A stretch of 64,000 nt of DNA from Nakamurella antarctica (GTDB lineage Bacteria; Actinomycetota; Actinomycetes; Mycobacteriales; Nakamurellaceae). The position numbers and the translations under genes are program-made. The stretch lies in NCBI RefSeq assembly GCF_003860405.1, contig NZ_CP034170.1:1488001-1552000 (forward strand), in the 5' to 3' direction. Of the stretch, positions 8,433 through 17,437 are shown piece after piece (within the stretch, counting starts at the first letter, position 1; every line of letters starts with the position of its first letter). The notes under the pieces were generated by a model. It did no database searches. It was given only the letters and a program-made list of their open reading frames with translations, and was not told the origin of the DNA.

Positions 8433-8715
8433 ATGCCAAAGCCGCACCATGGAGAGTTTCGTGATGATGTTGTCGTGTTGGCCCGGAAGCGGGAGGTCCC
8501 GTGGACGCAGGTCGCGAAGGATTTCGGTATTTTTCGAGGCTTCGGTGCATAACTGGGTGAAGAAAGCTGAAATCGCCGACGGCTTGGCCGCACCGGCGGT
8601 GTCGGGGTCCGTTGAGCTGCGGGAAGCGCGTAAGCGGATTCGCTTGTTGGAGCAGGAAGCGGAGGTGATGCGCCGGGCTGTTGCCTATTTGTCCCGGGAC
8701 ACTCTCCCAAAATGA
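8433..8715 (+). pseudogene. IS3-family orfA, frameshifted
   Basis: From ATG 8433 the frame encodes HGEFRDDVVVLARKREVPWT and a helix-turn-helix start, then must change frame at a T run (8530-8534) to continue as EASVHNWVKKAEIADGL and the leucine-zipper-like part (ELREARKRIRLLEQEAEVMR) to the TGA at 8713-8715. One extra base explains the break. In IS3 elements orfA supplies DNA binding and OrfAB is made by frameshifting into orfB. Confidence 0.7.
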
Positions 8716-8720
8716 TGTTC

Positions 8721-8743
8721 CCCGCGAGCGGGAGGTGCCCCCA
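8721..8743. repeat. short palindromic repeat insertion, copy 1
   Basis: The segment CCCGCGAGCGGGAGGTGCCC interrupts the start of orfB after codon 3. Deleting 23 bases restores the expected N-terminus. A related segment lies in opposite orientation at about 8805-8840. The motif GGGAGGTxCCCC resembles short GC-rich interspersed repeats of streptomycetes and relatives. Confidence 0.5.
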
Positions 8744-8804
8744 CCGCTGGTCCTTGACCTTGCCGCGAAGACCGCCCCGGTGCGGGTGCCAGTCGCGGTG
8801 ACCC

Positions 8805-8840
8805 CGGGGTACCTCCCGTTGTAGCGAAGCGGCGGGGGAA
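8805..8840. repeat. short palindromic repeat insertion, copy 2
   Basis: The segment contains GGGGTACCTCCCG and then GCGAAGCGGCGGGGG, the reverse orientation of the motif in copy 1. It sits between codons for VAVT and the expected CRELGVSKQ of the transposase, and introduces a stop (TAG at 8822-8824 in one frame). Confidence 0.5.
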
Positions 8841-9663
8841 CGGGAGCTGGGAGTTTCTAAGCAGGCGTTCTATAAGTGGCGCAAAGATCCTGTTACGCAA
8901 CGGGACTGGGATGATGCGGCGTTGATCAACGCTGCCTTGGATGTGCACCGGGATGATCCGGAGTTCGGGTACCGGCTTATCACCGACGAGCTTCGCAATT
9001 TGGGACATACGGCGAGTGAGAACCGCGTTGGCCGGCTGTGCAGCCAGCAACGGATCTTCTCTGTGTTCGCGAAGAAGAAGGGCCTACGGGGTAGGCCGGG
9101 GCCGGCGGTGCACGATGATCGGGTGAAACGGAAGTTCACCGCGCCGGCACCCCAAATACGTTGTGGCTGGGCGACATTACCGAGCACCGCACCGATGAAG
9201 GCAAGCTGTACCTCTGCGCGATCAAGGACGTATGGTCCAACCGCATCGTCGGGTACTCCATCGACTCGAACATGAAAGCCACCCTCGCCGTTCGGGCGTT
9301 ACACGCAGCGATCGGCGCCCGGGACCACCAAGGTTGCGTGTTGCATTCCGACCGTGGGTCGCAATTTCGGTCGAAGAAATTCGTTCGCACACTGAAGAAC
9401 AACGGCCTTCTCGGCTCAATGGGCAGGGTAGGTGCGTGCGCCGACAACGCCGCGATGGAGAGCTTCTTCGCCTTACCGCAGAAGAATGTGCTGGACCGGC
9501 AGCGGTGGCGGACACGGGCAGAACTACGCCTGGCGATCGTCACGTGGATCGAACGGACCTATCACCGTAAAAGACGCCAACGCAGGCTGGGAACACTGAC
9601 ACCCATCGAGTTTGAGACAATCAACAAGGCCGCAACCGCTGCCTGAAAAACCAGTCAACCAAA

Positions 9664-9837
9664 CCCTGGGCAATCCCACGGATCTCAAGGGCGTTTCTGT
9701 AGGCGTGTGTGACCGAGGCCTTCCCGAGTGTGGGTCCGCGCCGCGAAATCGCAACCTCCCACGCCACAACCGCCCGGAGCCCTCGGTAGGCTTGATGGAG
9801 ATCAACAGGGTGCGGCGGTTGCAGGTGCAGGGGCAGC
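9664..9837. other. junction between the island and the conserved chromosome
   Basis: This stretch of 174 bases follows the right end of the IS3 element. The minus strand is open across it, but the translation shows no family I recognise. It may be the stump of a gene cut by the element. Confidence 0.3.
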
Positions 9838-10710
9838 GTGGGACAGAATGGAGGGGTGACTTCTATTTCACCGCCCGTAGCCGACATCCCCGTTCGCGCC
9901 ACCTCCGGCGTTTCCGTTGTTCCGAGCCCGGATTCGGTGGTGCACCTGAACGAGGTGACCGTTCGGCGGGGCAGTACTGTGCTGCTCGACCGCGTGAGCG
10001 TTGATATCCGGTCCCGCGAACGCTGGGTAGTTCTCGGACCTAACGGTGCGGGCAAAACGACGCTGCTGCAGATCGCCGCGGCACAGATGCACCCGACATC
10101 CGGCCGTGCACATGTGCTCGGCGCGCGACTCGGCGCCGTCGACCTTTCCCAGGTGCGGCCGCTGATCGGAATTTCTTCTGCGGCGCTTGCCGCCCGGGTC
10201 CCCTCCGGCGAAACGGTACTGAATGTGGTGGTCTCGGCGGGGTATGGCGTCATAGGTAGGTGGCGTGAGGACTACGAAGAACTCGACTTCGCTCGGGCCC
10301 GAGAACTTCTTGCCGCGATGGGCATAGAGCGTTTCGCGGACCGCATGTACGGGACGTTGTCGGAAGGGGAGCGAAAGCGGACGCTGGCCGCCCGGGCGTT
10401 GATGACCGACCCAGAGCTGCTTTTGCTCGATGAGCCCGCTGCAGGGCTTGACCTCGGAGGCCGAGAGGATCTCTTGCGCCGACTGGACGTTCTGGCACTG
10501 GATCCGGCATCGCCTGCGACCATTTTGGTGACGCACCACGTCGAAGAAATTCCGATCGCTTTCACGCACCTCCTGCTACTTCGGGAGGGCAGGGTTGTTG
10601 CGGCGGGCCCACTTGCAAATGTGCTCAACCAGGGCAACCTCTCCACCACCTTCGGTATGGAGTTGCAGCTCGATACGCGGGATGGCAGGTATTTCGCTCA
10701 CGCCCGCTAA
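9838..10710 (+). CDS. ABC transporter ATP-binding protein
   Basis: A stand-alone ABC ATPase of about 285-290 residues. It has Walker A (GPNGAGKTT), a Q-loop region, the signature in variant form (LSEGERKR), Walker B (LLLLDEPAAGLD) and the H-loop His (VTHHVEE). No permease gene is adjacent, so its partner is unknown; related single ATPases occur in many actinobacteria. GTG 9838 gives 290 residues; GTG 9856 is an alternative but leaves almost no room between the gaggg and the start. The first 35 residues before the core are not conserved in type. It marks the first undamaged chromosomal gene after the island. Confidence 0.85.
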   Translation: MGQNGGVTSISPPVADIPVRATSGVSVVPSPDSVVHLNEVTVRRGSTVLLDRVSVDIRSRERWVVLGPNGAGKTTLLQIAAAQMHPTSGRAHVLGARLGAVDLSQVRPLIGISSAALAARVPSGETVLNVVVSAGYGVIGRWREDYEELDFARARELLAAMGIERFADRMYGTLSEGERKRTLAARALMTDPELLLLDEPAAGLDLGGREDLLRRLDVLALDPASPATILVTHHVEEIPIAFTHLLLLREGRVVAAGPLANVLNQGNLSTTFGMELQLDTRDGRYFAHAR

Positions 10711-10770
10711 GGCACGCCGAGTCAACGAGAACGCCCTGAAAAAGCGAACGCCCTGAAACAAGGAGAAACC

Positions 10771-11550
10771 ATGACTGGATTTGTTCGCCTCGAGATCTTG
10801 GACGCTGTCGGCATCATTCGGTTGGATCGGCCCCCGGTTAACGCCATCAATTCCGCCATGCACGGCGAGCTATCCGCCGCCGTCAGAGCAGCCGCGCAGA
10901 ATCCGGAAGTGCGGGCGGTGGTGGTGTACGGCGGTGAACGGGCGTTCGCGGCCGGCGCCGACATCAAGGAGATGGCGAGCAAGTCTGCCGCCGAGATGTC
11001 GCTGTACGGAGGCGATCTCACCGGCGCTGTTGACGCCCTGGCCAGGCTGGCCAAGCCCGTAATCGCGGCCGTTACCGGGTATGCGCTGGGCGGCGGGTGC
11101 GAGATTGCATTGGCCGCCGACTTCAGGGTTGTGGCGCAGGATTCGGTGCTGGGTCTGCCAGAAATTACTCTCGGTGTCATCCCTGGCGCCGGCGGGACCC
11201 AGCGCCTCCCGCGCATCGTGGGCGTTACCAAGGCGAAGGAGATGATCTTTGGCGGGCGGCCCGTCACAGGCGTGGAGGCTGTGGCAATTGGTCTTGCCTC
11301 CCGCGCGGTCCCTGCCGATCAGGTCTATTCCGAGGCGTTGTCGTGGGCGCAGCAGCTAGCTCGCGGCGCCACGGCAGCAATTGCTGCCGCAAAGCTGGCC
11401 ATCGACAGCGGACTGGACGGCGATATTGCCACCGGTTTGCGGATCGAGGCCGCAGTATTTGCGGGCCTGTTTGCCACGGAGGATCAGAAAACGGGGATGC
11501 GGTCCTTCATCGAGAGCGGGCCCGGCAAAGCAACGTTCAGTGGTCGCTGA
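10771..11550 (+). CDS. echA: enoyl-CoA hydratase/isomerase (crotonase family)
   Basis: A 259-residue crotonase with the oxyanion-hole segments AFAAGADIKEM and TGYALGGGCEIALAADFR. The two catalytic glutamates of short-chain hydratases are present (in GLPEITLGVIPGAGG). It should hydrate trans-2-enoyl-CoA in fatty acid oxidation. The start ATG 10771 has AAGGAG 6-7 bases before it. It lies 60 bases after the ABC ATPase and is followed at once by the THUMP-like gene, so a shared transcript is likely. Confidence 0.92.
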   Translation: MTGFVRLEILDAVGIIRLDRPPVNAINSAMHGELSAAVRAAAQNPEVRAVVVYGGERAFAAGADIKEMASKSAAEMSLYGGDLTGAVDALARLAKPVIAAVTGYALGGGCEIALAADFRVVAQDSVLGLPEITLGVIPGAGGTQRLPRIVGVTKAKEMIFGGRPVTGVEAVAIGLASRAVPADQVYSEALSWAQQLARGATAAIAAAKLAIDSGLDGDIATGLRIEAAVFAGLFATEDQKTGMRSFIESGPGKATFSGR

Positions 11551-11559
11551 CCGCACACG

Positions 11560-12744
11560 GTGAGCTATCGATTCACCCAGACAGATCTGGACTATCTTCG
11601 CAGCGACGTCGGGAAGCACGCCCTCGCCCAGTTCACGGGCCTTGCCATTGACGACCGCTCGATGCTCGCGGACCTGACGAAAGTGCGCAAACATACCGCC
11701 GATCACGGCACTGCGGTGGTGGAAACCATTCGGCTGCGACGGCGCGCGATAGCCAAGCTGGGAGCGCGGTCGGCGACATGGCTGCTGACGGACGAAGCAC
11801 TGCAGCAGGCCTCCCCGGAACCGGTTGCGGCGCACCGAGCCCGCCGGCTAACCGGGTTGGCCATCCACGATGTGACCTGCTCGATCGGGGCAGACCTCGT
11901 GCACCTGAGCCGCACCGCTTCGGTGGCCATTGGTTCGGACTTGCACCCCATCCGGGCGCAGATGGCTGCATTCAATATGGCGACAACGGGGGAGCGCGCT
12001 GAGATTGTGGTGGCAGACGCGCTGGTACCCGTCTCACGTGGGCTGTTGCCCTATGCCGATCCAGCTCGGCGGGACGGAGCGGGCCGCAGAATCTTGTCGG
12101 CCGACACGGTTCCGCGGGTGGCAGATCTTGACGAGGTCTGGGCGCACCGCCCACCCGTGCTGCGAGTGCCGCCCGGCATCGACTACGAGGCGCTGGCTCG
12201 GCCCGGTGAAGTAGAAATTGTGTCCCTCGATGGCTCGGCGCGCGAGGCGGTGCTGTGGCCACAGGAGCTTGCGCGCGTGGCCCGACGGGCGACGGTGCTG
12301 CTTTCGGGAGGCGAAGGGTACGAGTTGACCTCCGACGACAGCGACGACATCCCCGTCGCACCCGTCGGAGCCTGGATTGTGGATCCGGATGCAGCCGTCG
12401 TCAGGTCGCATCTGGTGCGTCATTTTGCGGCCCGCCATGGCCTGTGGCAGCTTGACCCACACCTGGCCTACTTGACCGGTAACCTCCCGCCCAGGGTGGG
12501 AAGAGCATTTAAAGTGCTGGACAGTGCGCCGTACAGCGAGCGCACCGTCGGTGAATGGCTCCAAAAAGACGGGGCCGGGACTGTGGAAATCAAGGTGCGC
12601 GGTGTGGACATCGAGCCGGATGCGTTACGGGTTCGACTGCGCAAATATCTCACCGGCCCGAAATCCGTGGACAGAACGATTGTGTTGGCCAGGGTGGGGC
12701 GAAACTCGATGGCCTACCTGACGCTCGCAGCGCTAGCCCCCTGA
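11560..12744 (+). CDS. THUMP-like class I SAM-dependent methyltransferase
   Basis: A 394-residue protein starting at GTG 11560, ten bases after echA. The middle resembles a Rossmann-type SAM-binding fold with HDVTCSIGADLVHLSRTA and AIGSDLHPIRAQMAAFN (an acidic residue after beta-2). The C-terminal third (VKVLD-like FKVLDSAPYS, EIKVRGVDIEPDALRVRLRK) is the THUMP-like domain seen in actinobacterial proteins of this size. The substrate is likely RNA by analogy with THUMP enzymes, but is unknown. The catalytic motif is not obvious. Confidence 0.75.
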   Translation: MSYRFTQTDLDYLRSDVGKHALAQFTGLAIDDRSMLADLTKVRKHTADHGTAVVETIRLRRRAIAKLGARSATWLLTDEALQQASPEPVAAHRARRLTGLAIHDVTCSIGADLVHLSRTASVAIGSDLHPIRAQMAAFNMATTGERAEIVVADALVPVSRGLLPYADPARRDGAGRRILSADTVPRVADLDEVWAHRPPVLRVPPGIDYEALARPGEVEIVSLDGSAREAVLWPQELARVARRATVLLSGGEGYELTSDDSDDIPVAPVGAWIVDPDAAVVRSHLVRHFAARHGLWQLDPHLAYLTGNLPPRVGRAFKVLDSAPYSERTVGEWLQKDGAGTVEIKVRGVDIEPDALRVRLRKYLTGPKSVDRTIVLARVGRNSMAYLTLAALAP

Positions 12745-12779
12745 CTGCCTGACTCAGCTGCTATTCATCAGCGCCAGAG

Positions 12780-14072
12780 TCAGCACTGCGCTCCCTGCAG
12801 CCGCTGCCACGTTGCAGCATCCACCTGGCCGCTGGCGGGGAGGCCCTCATCCGTTTGGAACCTCGTCACAGCCTCCCGCGTACTGGCGCTGTAGGTGCCC
12901 CAGACGGCGTTGACATCGGGAATCTTATAGTTCAGTTTGTTCGCCAAGACCCGCTGCAGTTCCCCCACCCAGGCTCCGGTCGACCCGTCGGTGATGACCG
13001 GAAGCGTGTCAATGCCAGCGGGACAGAGGCACGAGACGTATTCCCTGGCTGTTTCCGGTGTCGTGCCCCTAATGAACGAGTCCGGTGCAGCCGCCAGTCG
13101 CGCCGCACACGCGGCGTACTTGTCCGGGAAAGGCCCCGCGTAGGCAACGATCGTGTTGGTCTGAGAGGAGAAGATCTGGCACGACCCCCCAGTGCTCGCG
13201 ACCGAGATGTTGGCGGGCAGTTCGTTCGCCGCGCGGAGTTGGGCGACCAACGCCTCGAAGTCGGCATCGGAGACAGCCGACGCGACTTGGACGATATAGC
13301 CGCTGTTGCAAGCGATCTCGCGGTCTGGACCGCCCCGGCCGTAATTCAGCGGAGCATCCATGCTGATGGGCGCCGTTGTCTCTGCGCTCGAGGTGAGGCT
13401 CGCAGCGGAAGTGGCCGCGTCAGCGCTGGGCACGCTGGCCTGCGCTTCGACCGTGACGGTGATTTCGGTGGTGGCGATCGGAGCTGCGGACTGCGGCGGT
13501 GCGATCGCATTCGCCGACGTCGCCGAAGGAGCCGAACGCGAGGTCGGCGTGGTCTGAACTGTCGAGGTAGATGAGGTACGGGAGGGTGGCGCGTCAGGCA
13601 GCGCCACCGACTTGGCGCTCTTGTTATCGACGACGACGAAAACAATGGCAACAAGGACGGCGACTACCGCAAGAGCTGCGAGGGCGCCCACGATCCACCC
13701 CGCGGTGTTCGTTGGTGTGGTGCGTTCGGGCTCCCAGTTGGCTACATCCATGAACGCTTCGCCGTTCCCGGTTTCCATGCCTGCCGCTGTGGAGCCGGCC
13801 AGCAAATCTGGGGATTGAGCGGACTGGGCGGGGACCTCTGGCAGATTCGGCACGCCGCGGATACCTGGATCCGAGATCCAACTCGGCGATTCATAAGGGT
13901 GCCAGGCGACTTGTCCGGGAAGGGGTGCAGCGGCCGAAGCAGACGGTTGATCCTCAAGGATTCCGCTCGGGGATCCGCCCAGCGATTGATTAACGATCTG
14001 AGCGGCGCCGCAGTGGGAGCAGACGGAATCAGAGACGGGGTGAGCGCACATCATGCAGTGCCATGTCGCCAT
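12780..14072 (-). CDS. zinc-ribbon, single-pass membrane protein with C-terminal peptidoglycan-binding domain
   Basis: This 430-residue protein has three parts. Residues 1-25 hold a double-Cys zinc ribbon (CMMCAHP...CSHCG). About residues 125-155 form one membrane helix (IVGALAALAVVAVLVAIVFV). A Ser/Thr/Ala-rich linker (about 160-240) follows. The outside part has a SPOR-like region (YIVQVASAVSDADFEALVAQ with paired Cys) and ends with a PG_binding_1-like domain (GELQRVLANKL, AVWGTYSASTREAVTRFQ, GLPASGQVDAATWQRL). It should sit in the membrane with the ribbon in the cytoplasm and bind cell wall outside. It is convergent with the methyltransferase and divergent from kynA. Confidence 0.75.
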   Translation of the reverse strand: MATWHCMMCAHPVSDSVCSHCGAAQIVNQSLGGSPSGILEDQPSASAAAPLPGQVAWHPYESPSWISDPGIRGVPNLPEVPAQSAQSPDLLAGSTAAGMETGNGEAFMDVANWEPERTTPTNTAGWIVGALAALAVVAVLVAIVFVVVDNKSAKSVALPDAPPSRTSSTSTVQTTPTSRSAPSATSANAIAPPQSAAPIATTEITVTVEAQASVPSADAATSAASLTSSAETTAPISMDAPLNYGRGGPDREIACNSGYIVQVASAVSDADFEALVAQLRAANELPANISVASTGGSCQIFSSQTNTIVAYAGPFPDKYAACAARLAAAPDSFIRGTTPETAREYVSCLCPAGIDTLPVITDGSTGAWVGELQRVLANKLNYKIPDVNAVWGTYSASTREAVTRFQTDEGLPASGQVDAATWQRLQGAQC

Positions 14073-14333
14073 AAGGCTCCTGATCCGCCTTTCCTCAGTG
14101 AAGTGGTGTCCCGGCTTGTACCGTGCCTAGTCCATTGTCCCTGACGGATACCGAGGTTGGGGGATTTTCGCGTCGTGCAGAACGCGTTGTTGGCTGATGG
14201 CCTTCCCAAATCCCATTTGTGTCGATATTGTGACGATAGTCGAAAAATGACACCAACGCGGACGTACTCTGGTGCGGACCTGCGGGCCCGATTTTCTGCG
14301 CATGGGCGATACCGACACGATCGAGGGAGCGTC
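14073..14333. promoter_or_regulatory. divergent intergenic region upstream of the kynurenine operon
   Basis: These 261 bases separate the membrane protein (minus) from kynA (plus). Around 14219-14245 there are two related 8-mers in tandem, TGTCGATA and TGACGATA, inside an AT-richer patch, a possible operator for the PaaX-like regulator encoded downstream. A GAGGGAG ribosome binding site precedes the kynA ATG. An open frame runs through from 14157 but has no good start. Confidence 0.3.
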
Positions 14334-15185
14334 ATGACCGCAGACAACACGAGGGCGATTGAAGAGGGCGTGGTGCAGGACTTCCGCCAAAACCTTTCCT
14401 ACAGCCAGTATTTGCACTTGGACGAGCTTTTGGCATCCCAGCACCTGATCTCACGCCCTGAACACCACGACGAATTACTTTTCATCATCCAGCACCAGAC
14501 GTCAGAGCTCTGGCTCAAACTGGTGCTTCACGAATTGAGATCGGTCCGCGACTGCCTCGCCGTCGACGAACTTCGTCCGGCGCTCAAACAGCTGGCTAGG
14601 GTGAAGCATATTCAGCGGACGCTCACAGAACAGTGGTCGGTTCTAGCGACGTTGACCCCCACGGAATATTCTCAATTTCGCGGTTTTCTGGGAACCTCAT
14701 CCGGCTTTCAGTCGCATCAGTACCGCGCCGTGGAGTTCCTACTCGGTAACAAGAATGCACCGATGCTGAAGGTCTTCGAACACGACCCGGCAGTGCACCG
14801 GATGCTGGCGGAATTGTTGGAACAACCCAGTATTTACGACGAGTTTCTCCGCTACCTCCATCGGCACGGTCATGATATTCCCGAGTCCATTTTGACCAGG
14901 GACTTGACGACGGCGCACGTGTTCACCCCCGAGTTGGTCACGGTCTTCCGCAAGATTTATGAAAACGCCACGGACCAGTGGGAGGCGTACGAGGCCTGCG
15001 AAGAGTTGGTGGACTTGGAGGAGAATTTCCAGCTTTGGCGGTTCCGTCATATGAAGACGGTGGAACGAACAATCGGTTTCAAACGCGGCACCGGCGGCTC
15101 CAGTGGTGTTGATTTTTTGCGAAAAGCCCTGGATCTCACGTTCTTTCCGGAGCTGTACGCAGTCCGCACCGAAGTCGGTATGTAG
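14334..15185 (+). CDS. kynA: tryptophan 2,3-dioxygenase
   Basis: 283 residues, the usual size. It catalyses heme-dependent oxidation of L-tryptophan to N-formylkynurenine. Family hallmarks are [29 protein letters not shown] near the N-terminus, [17 protein letters not shown], and the heme-ligand and substrate region [20 protein letters not shown] with [12 protein letters not shown] chose ATG 14334 because of the GAGGGAG before it and because homologues begin near here. It is followed after three bases by the PaaX-like gene and then kynU, so the three probably form one catabolic operon. No formamidase gene is seen here. Confidence 0.93.
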   Translation: MTADNTRAIEEGVVQDFRQNLSYSQYLHLDELLASQHLISRPEHHDELLFIIQHQTSELWLKLVLHELRSVRDCLAVDELRPALKQLARVKHIQRTLTEQWSVLATLTPTEYSQFRGFLGTSSGFQSHQYRAVEFLLGNKNAPMLKVFEHDPAVHRMLAELLEQPSIYDEFLRYLHRHGHDIPESILTRDLTTAHVFTPELVTVFRKIYENATDQWEAYEACEELVDLEENFQLWRFRHMKTVERTIGFKRGTGGSSGVDFLRKALDLTFFPELYAVRTEVGM

Positions 15186-15188
15186 GGG

Positions 15189-16036
15189 ATGGTCGCCACG
15201 GCCGGTTCACTGCTGCGTACTTTCATCGGAGTACACCTACGGGATCTCGGTGGCTGGATAGCCGCGGCCGATCTGGGTGTCCTTTTGGCCCAGGTAGGCT
15301 CCACCGCTACCGCGACCCGGTCGGCAATTGCGCGCGCCAAAACCACAGGTCTGCTGGAATCGGCCAAACGGGATGACCGAGTGGGTTATCGGCTCACCGA
15401 CGGCGCGGCTGTGATGCTGGCTCGGGGGATAGGCGTATTTACGGCTACCGGCAAATGGACTCGCGGGATCCGTGGATGTTGGTGGTGTTCTCGGTACCGG
15501 AGCAGCATCGGCAGCTGCGCCATCAAATCCGCACCGAGCTGACGTGGCTGGGTTGTGGCCTGCTCGCTCCGGGTGTGTGGGTGGGGCCGGGACATCTTGC
15601 GGGCGAAACCCGGGAGGTCCTGAAGGAGAAAGGACTTTCCGAGCACGTGACGATCATGCTCGGCGACGCCCCAGACCCTGCCATGCCACTGCGTGAGGCA
15701 GTTCTACAGTGGTGGGATTTCGAAGAATTGAGTCAGCGGTATGACGATTTCCTCAACGAATTTTCCCCGCTCTCCGTCCACTTCGGCCAGCGAGCTGACG
15801 AAGTCTTTGCCCAGCACCTGCTAGTCGTCCACGCCTGGCACGGGATTCCCTACCTCGACCCGGCGCTACCTTCGGAGCTGCTGCCAGCTTCCTACCGCGG
15901 GGCGGCTGGGGTCGCGTTGTTTGCCCGCTTACAAGAACTGCTCGGTGCCACCGCCCGAGAGCACGTCCACGCCGTCGTCGGTTCGGCGGCGCAGATCGAA
16001 ACCCACCATGCAGCAACGACAATGGAGCCACAATGA
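15189..16036 (+). CDS. PaaX-family transcriptional regulator, frameshifted in this sequence
   Basis: The first frame (15189 to about 15455) encodes the winged-helix N-terminus (LLRTFIGVHLRDLGG, DLGVLLAQVG, TRSAIARAKTTGLL, GYRLTDGAAVMLARG). The second frame, one base off, continues with the PaaX core (DPWMLVVFSVPEQHRQLRHQ, WLGCGLLAPGVWVGPGHL) and C-terminal domain (YDDFLNEFSPL, HAWHGIPYLDPALP). A single missing base near 15445-15470 joins them into about 282 residues. PaaX proteins repress aromatic catabolic genes and respond to CoA thioesters; here the position suggests control of kynurenine genes, with anthranilyl- or a related ligand possible. It is read-through linked to kynU by ATGA. Confidence 0.75.
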
Positions 16037-17339
16037 CGGCAGTAAGTGTGATGGACACGAGCGAGGCCTACGCCCGCAAGCTTGATGCAACTGACGAATT
16101 TCCGACTCGCCGCTCTGAGTTCACGATTCCAGCTGCAACCGGGGGGCTTACCCCGAAACCTCCTATATGGCAGGCAATTCGCTGGGTGTTCAGCCGTTAC
16201 GGGCACGCGATCGGGTGCTCACAGAATTGGACGACTGGGCGCGGCTCGGAGTGGAGGGGCACCTCGAGGCAACTCGCCCGTGGATCCCTTCCCACCAGTT
16301 GATGCGTGGCCCTACCTCTCGCCTCGTGGGGGCGCGTGAATCGGAGGTCACCGTGATGAACACGCTCACCGTGAACCTGCACCTCATGATGATCAGCTTC
16401 TACCGGCCGACAGCGGAGCGGTACGCGATCGTCATTGAGGATTCGGCGTTTCCCTCCGATAGTTACGCGGCACGCAGCCAGGCGTCCTTCCACGGCTTCG
16501 ATCCTGACGTGGCCGTCATCCGACTGAAGCCGCGGGCTGGCGAAGACTGCTTGCGTACCGATGACGTTCTCGACTTTCTTGCCCAGGAGGGGCACACGGT
16601 GGCGATGTTGATGTTTGGCGGTATCAACTACCTCTCCGGCGAACTGATGGAGATCGAAAAGATCACCGCGGCTGGCCACGCGGCAGGAGCGGTCGTCGGT
16701 TGGGATCTGGCGCATGCCGCCGGCAACGTCGAGCTTAAATTGCACGACTGGGACGTCGATTGGGCGGCTTGGTGCAACTACAAATACATCAACTCCGGGC
16801 CGGGCGCGATCGCCGCGTGCTTCGTGCACGAAAAGCATCTTGCAGATTCCTCGCTGCCGAAGTTGCAAGGGTGGTGGGGTAACCGAGATGAAACCCGCTT
16901 TGCCATGGAAGCAGAAATTGACGCCCCGGACACCGCCGATTCGTGGCAGCTTTCCTGTCAGCCGATTCTTGCTTTGGTGCCGGTGCTCGCATCGCTGGAG
17001 ATGTTTGACGAAGCAGGCTTCGATCGGCTGCGCGCGAAAAGTGTTCGCCTGACCGCATATTTAGAATCGTTGCTGGACGCCATCGGTCAGGACGCTCCGA
17101 TCAAGATCATCACTCCGCGGGACCCGGAGCGACGTGGCTCCCAGCTCTCAATCCGGGTGTCGGGGTTGGATGCGGGCGACGTATCCAGCTGGCTCCGGCA
17201 TGAGCACGGCGTGATCGCGGATGCCCGAAAGCCCGACGTTATTCGTTTCGCACCTGCGCCGTTCTACTGCACTTTCCACGATGCGTGGCGCGCTGCTCAA
17301 GCCCTGCTGGCGGTGGTGCGGGACCACGGACAGGCCTGA
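16033..17339 (+). CDS. kynU: kynureninase, frameshifted in this sequence
   Basis: The pyridoxal phosphate enzyme that cleaves kynurenine to anthranilate and alanine. The N-terminus ([20 protein letters not shown]) starts at ATG 16033, overlapping the regulator stop. A missing base at the run of six G (16141-16146) shifts the frame; the rest reads [17 protein letters not shown] and on to 17339. The lysine motif [10 protein letters not shown], the [10 protein letters not shown] segment and GWWG are present. Total about 435 codons, slightly longer than usual (about 415). With kynA it makes anthranilate from tryptophan, which could feed back into the trp pathway or be degraded. Confidence 0.85.
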
Positions 17340-17356
17340 TTAGCAGAGCTTGCCAG

Positions 17357-17402
17357 GCCAGCTCCCGTCCGGGCCGCAATCGCGGCCCTGACGGGAGTTG
17401 GC
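17357..17402 (+). terminator. strong hairpin after kynU
   Basis: Arms of 21 bases (GCCAGCTCCCGTCCGGGCCG... with its complement) pair with one wobble and one mismatch around a four-base loop (aatc, 17378-17381). There is no T tract after it. It lies between kynU and the histidine gene and probably ends the kyn transcript. Confidence 0.6.
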
Positions 17403-17437
17403 TCGGACCGTGCCGGGGGCAAAGTAGTCTAAGGCGC

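Larger units (their letters stand above)
8712..9646 (+). pseudogene. IS3-family orfB transposase, disrupted
   Basis: ATG 8712 overlaps the orfA stop. The rve-type integrase core is recognisable: YRLITDELRNLGH in the HTH_21-like region, then after a frame change near 9150-9153 (run of C) WLGDITEHRTDEGKLYLCAI (first Asp), VLHSDRGSQF (second Asp), DNAAMESFFA (Glu) and a normal end (TPIEFE). Two short palindromic insertions (8721-8743 and about 8805-8840) add further breaks near the N-terminus. Removing them restores a normal beginning (MMFPLVLDLAAKTAPV...VTCRELGVSKQAFYKW-like). It is not functional as written. Confidence 0.75.
8379..9663 (+). mobile_element. IS3-family insertion sequence, about 1.28 kb, decayed
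   Basis: Left end TTTGGTTGAC (8379) pairs with GTCAACCAAA at 9654-9663. Inside are orfA and orfB in the usual overlapping order (ATGA at 8712-8715). Both frames are broken and orfB carries two short palindromic insertions. No clear target duplication is visible. It is probably unable to move by itself. Confidence 0.75.

Noticed and set aside
14157-14333. Longer tryptophan dioxygenase starting at 14157
   Set aside because: The extra 59 codons have no ribosome binding site, show no family similarity and would cover the divergent promoter. ATG 14334 has a good site and gives the usual length.
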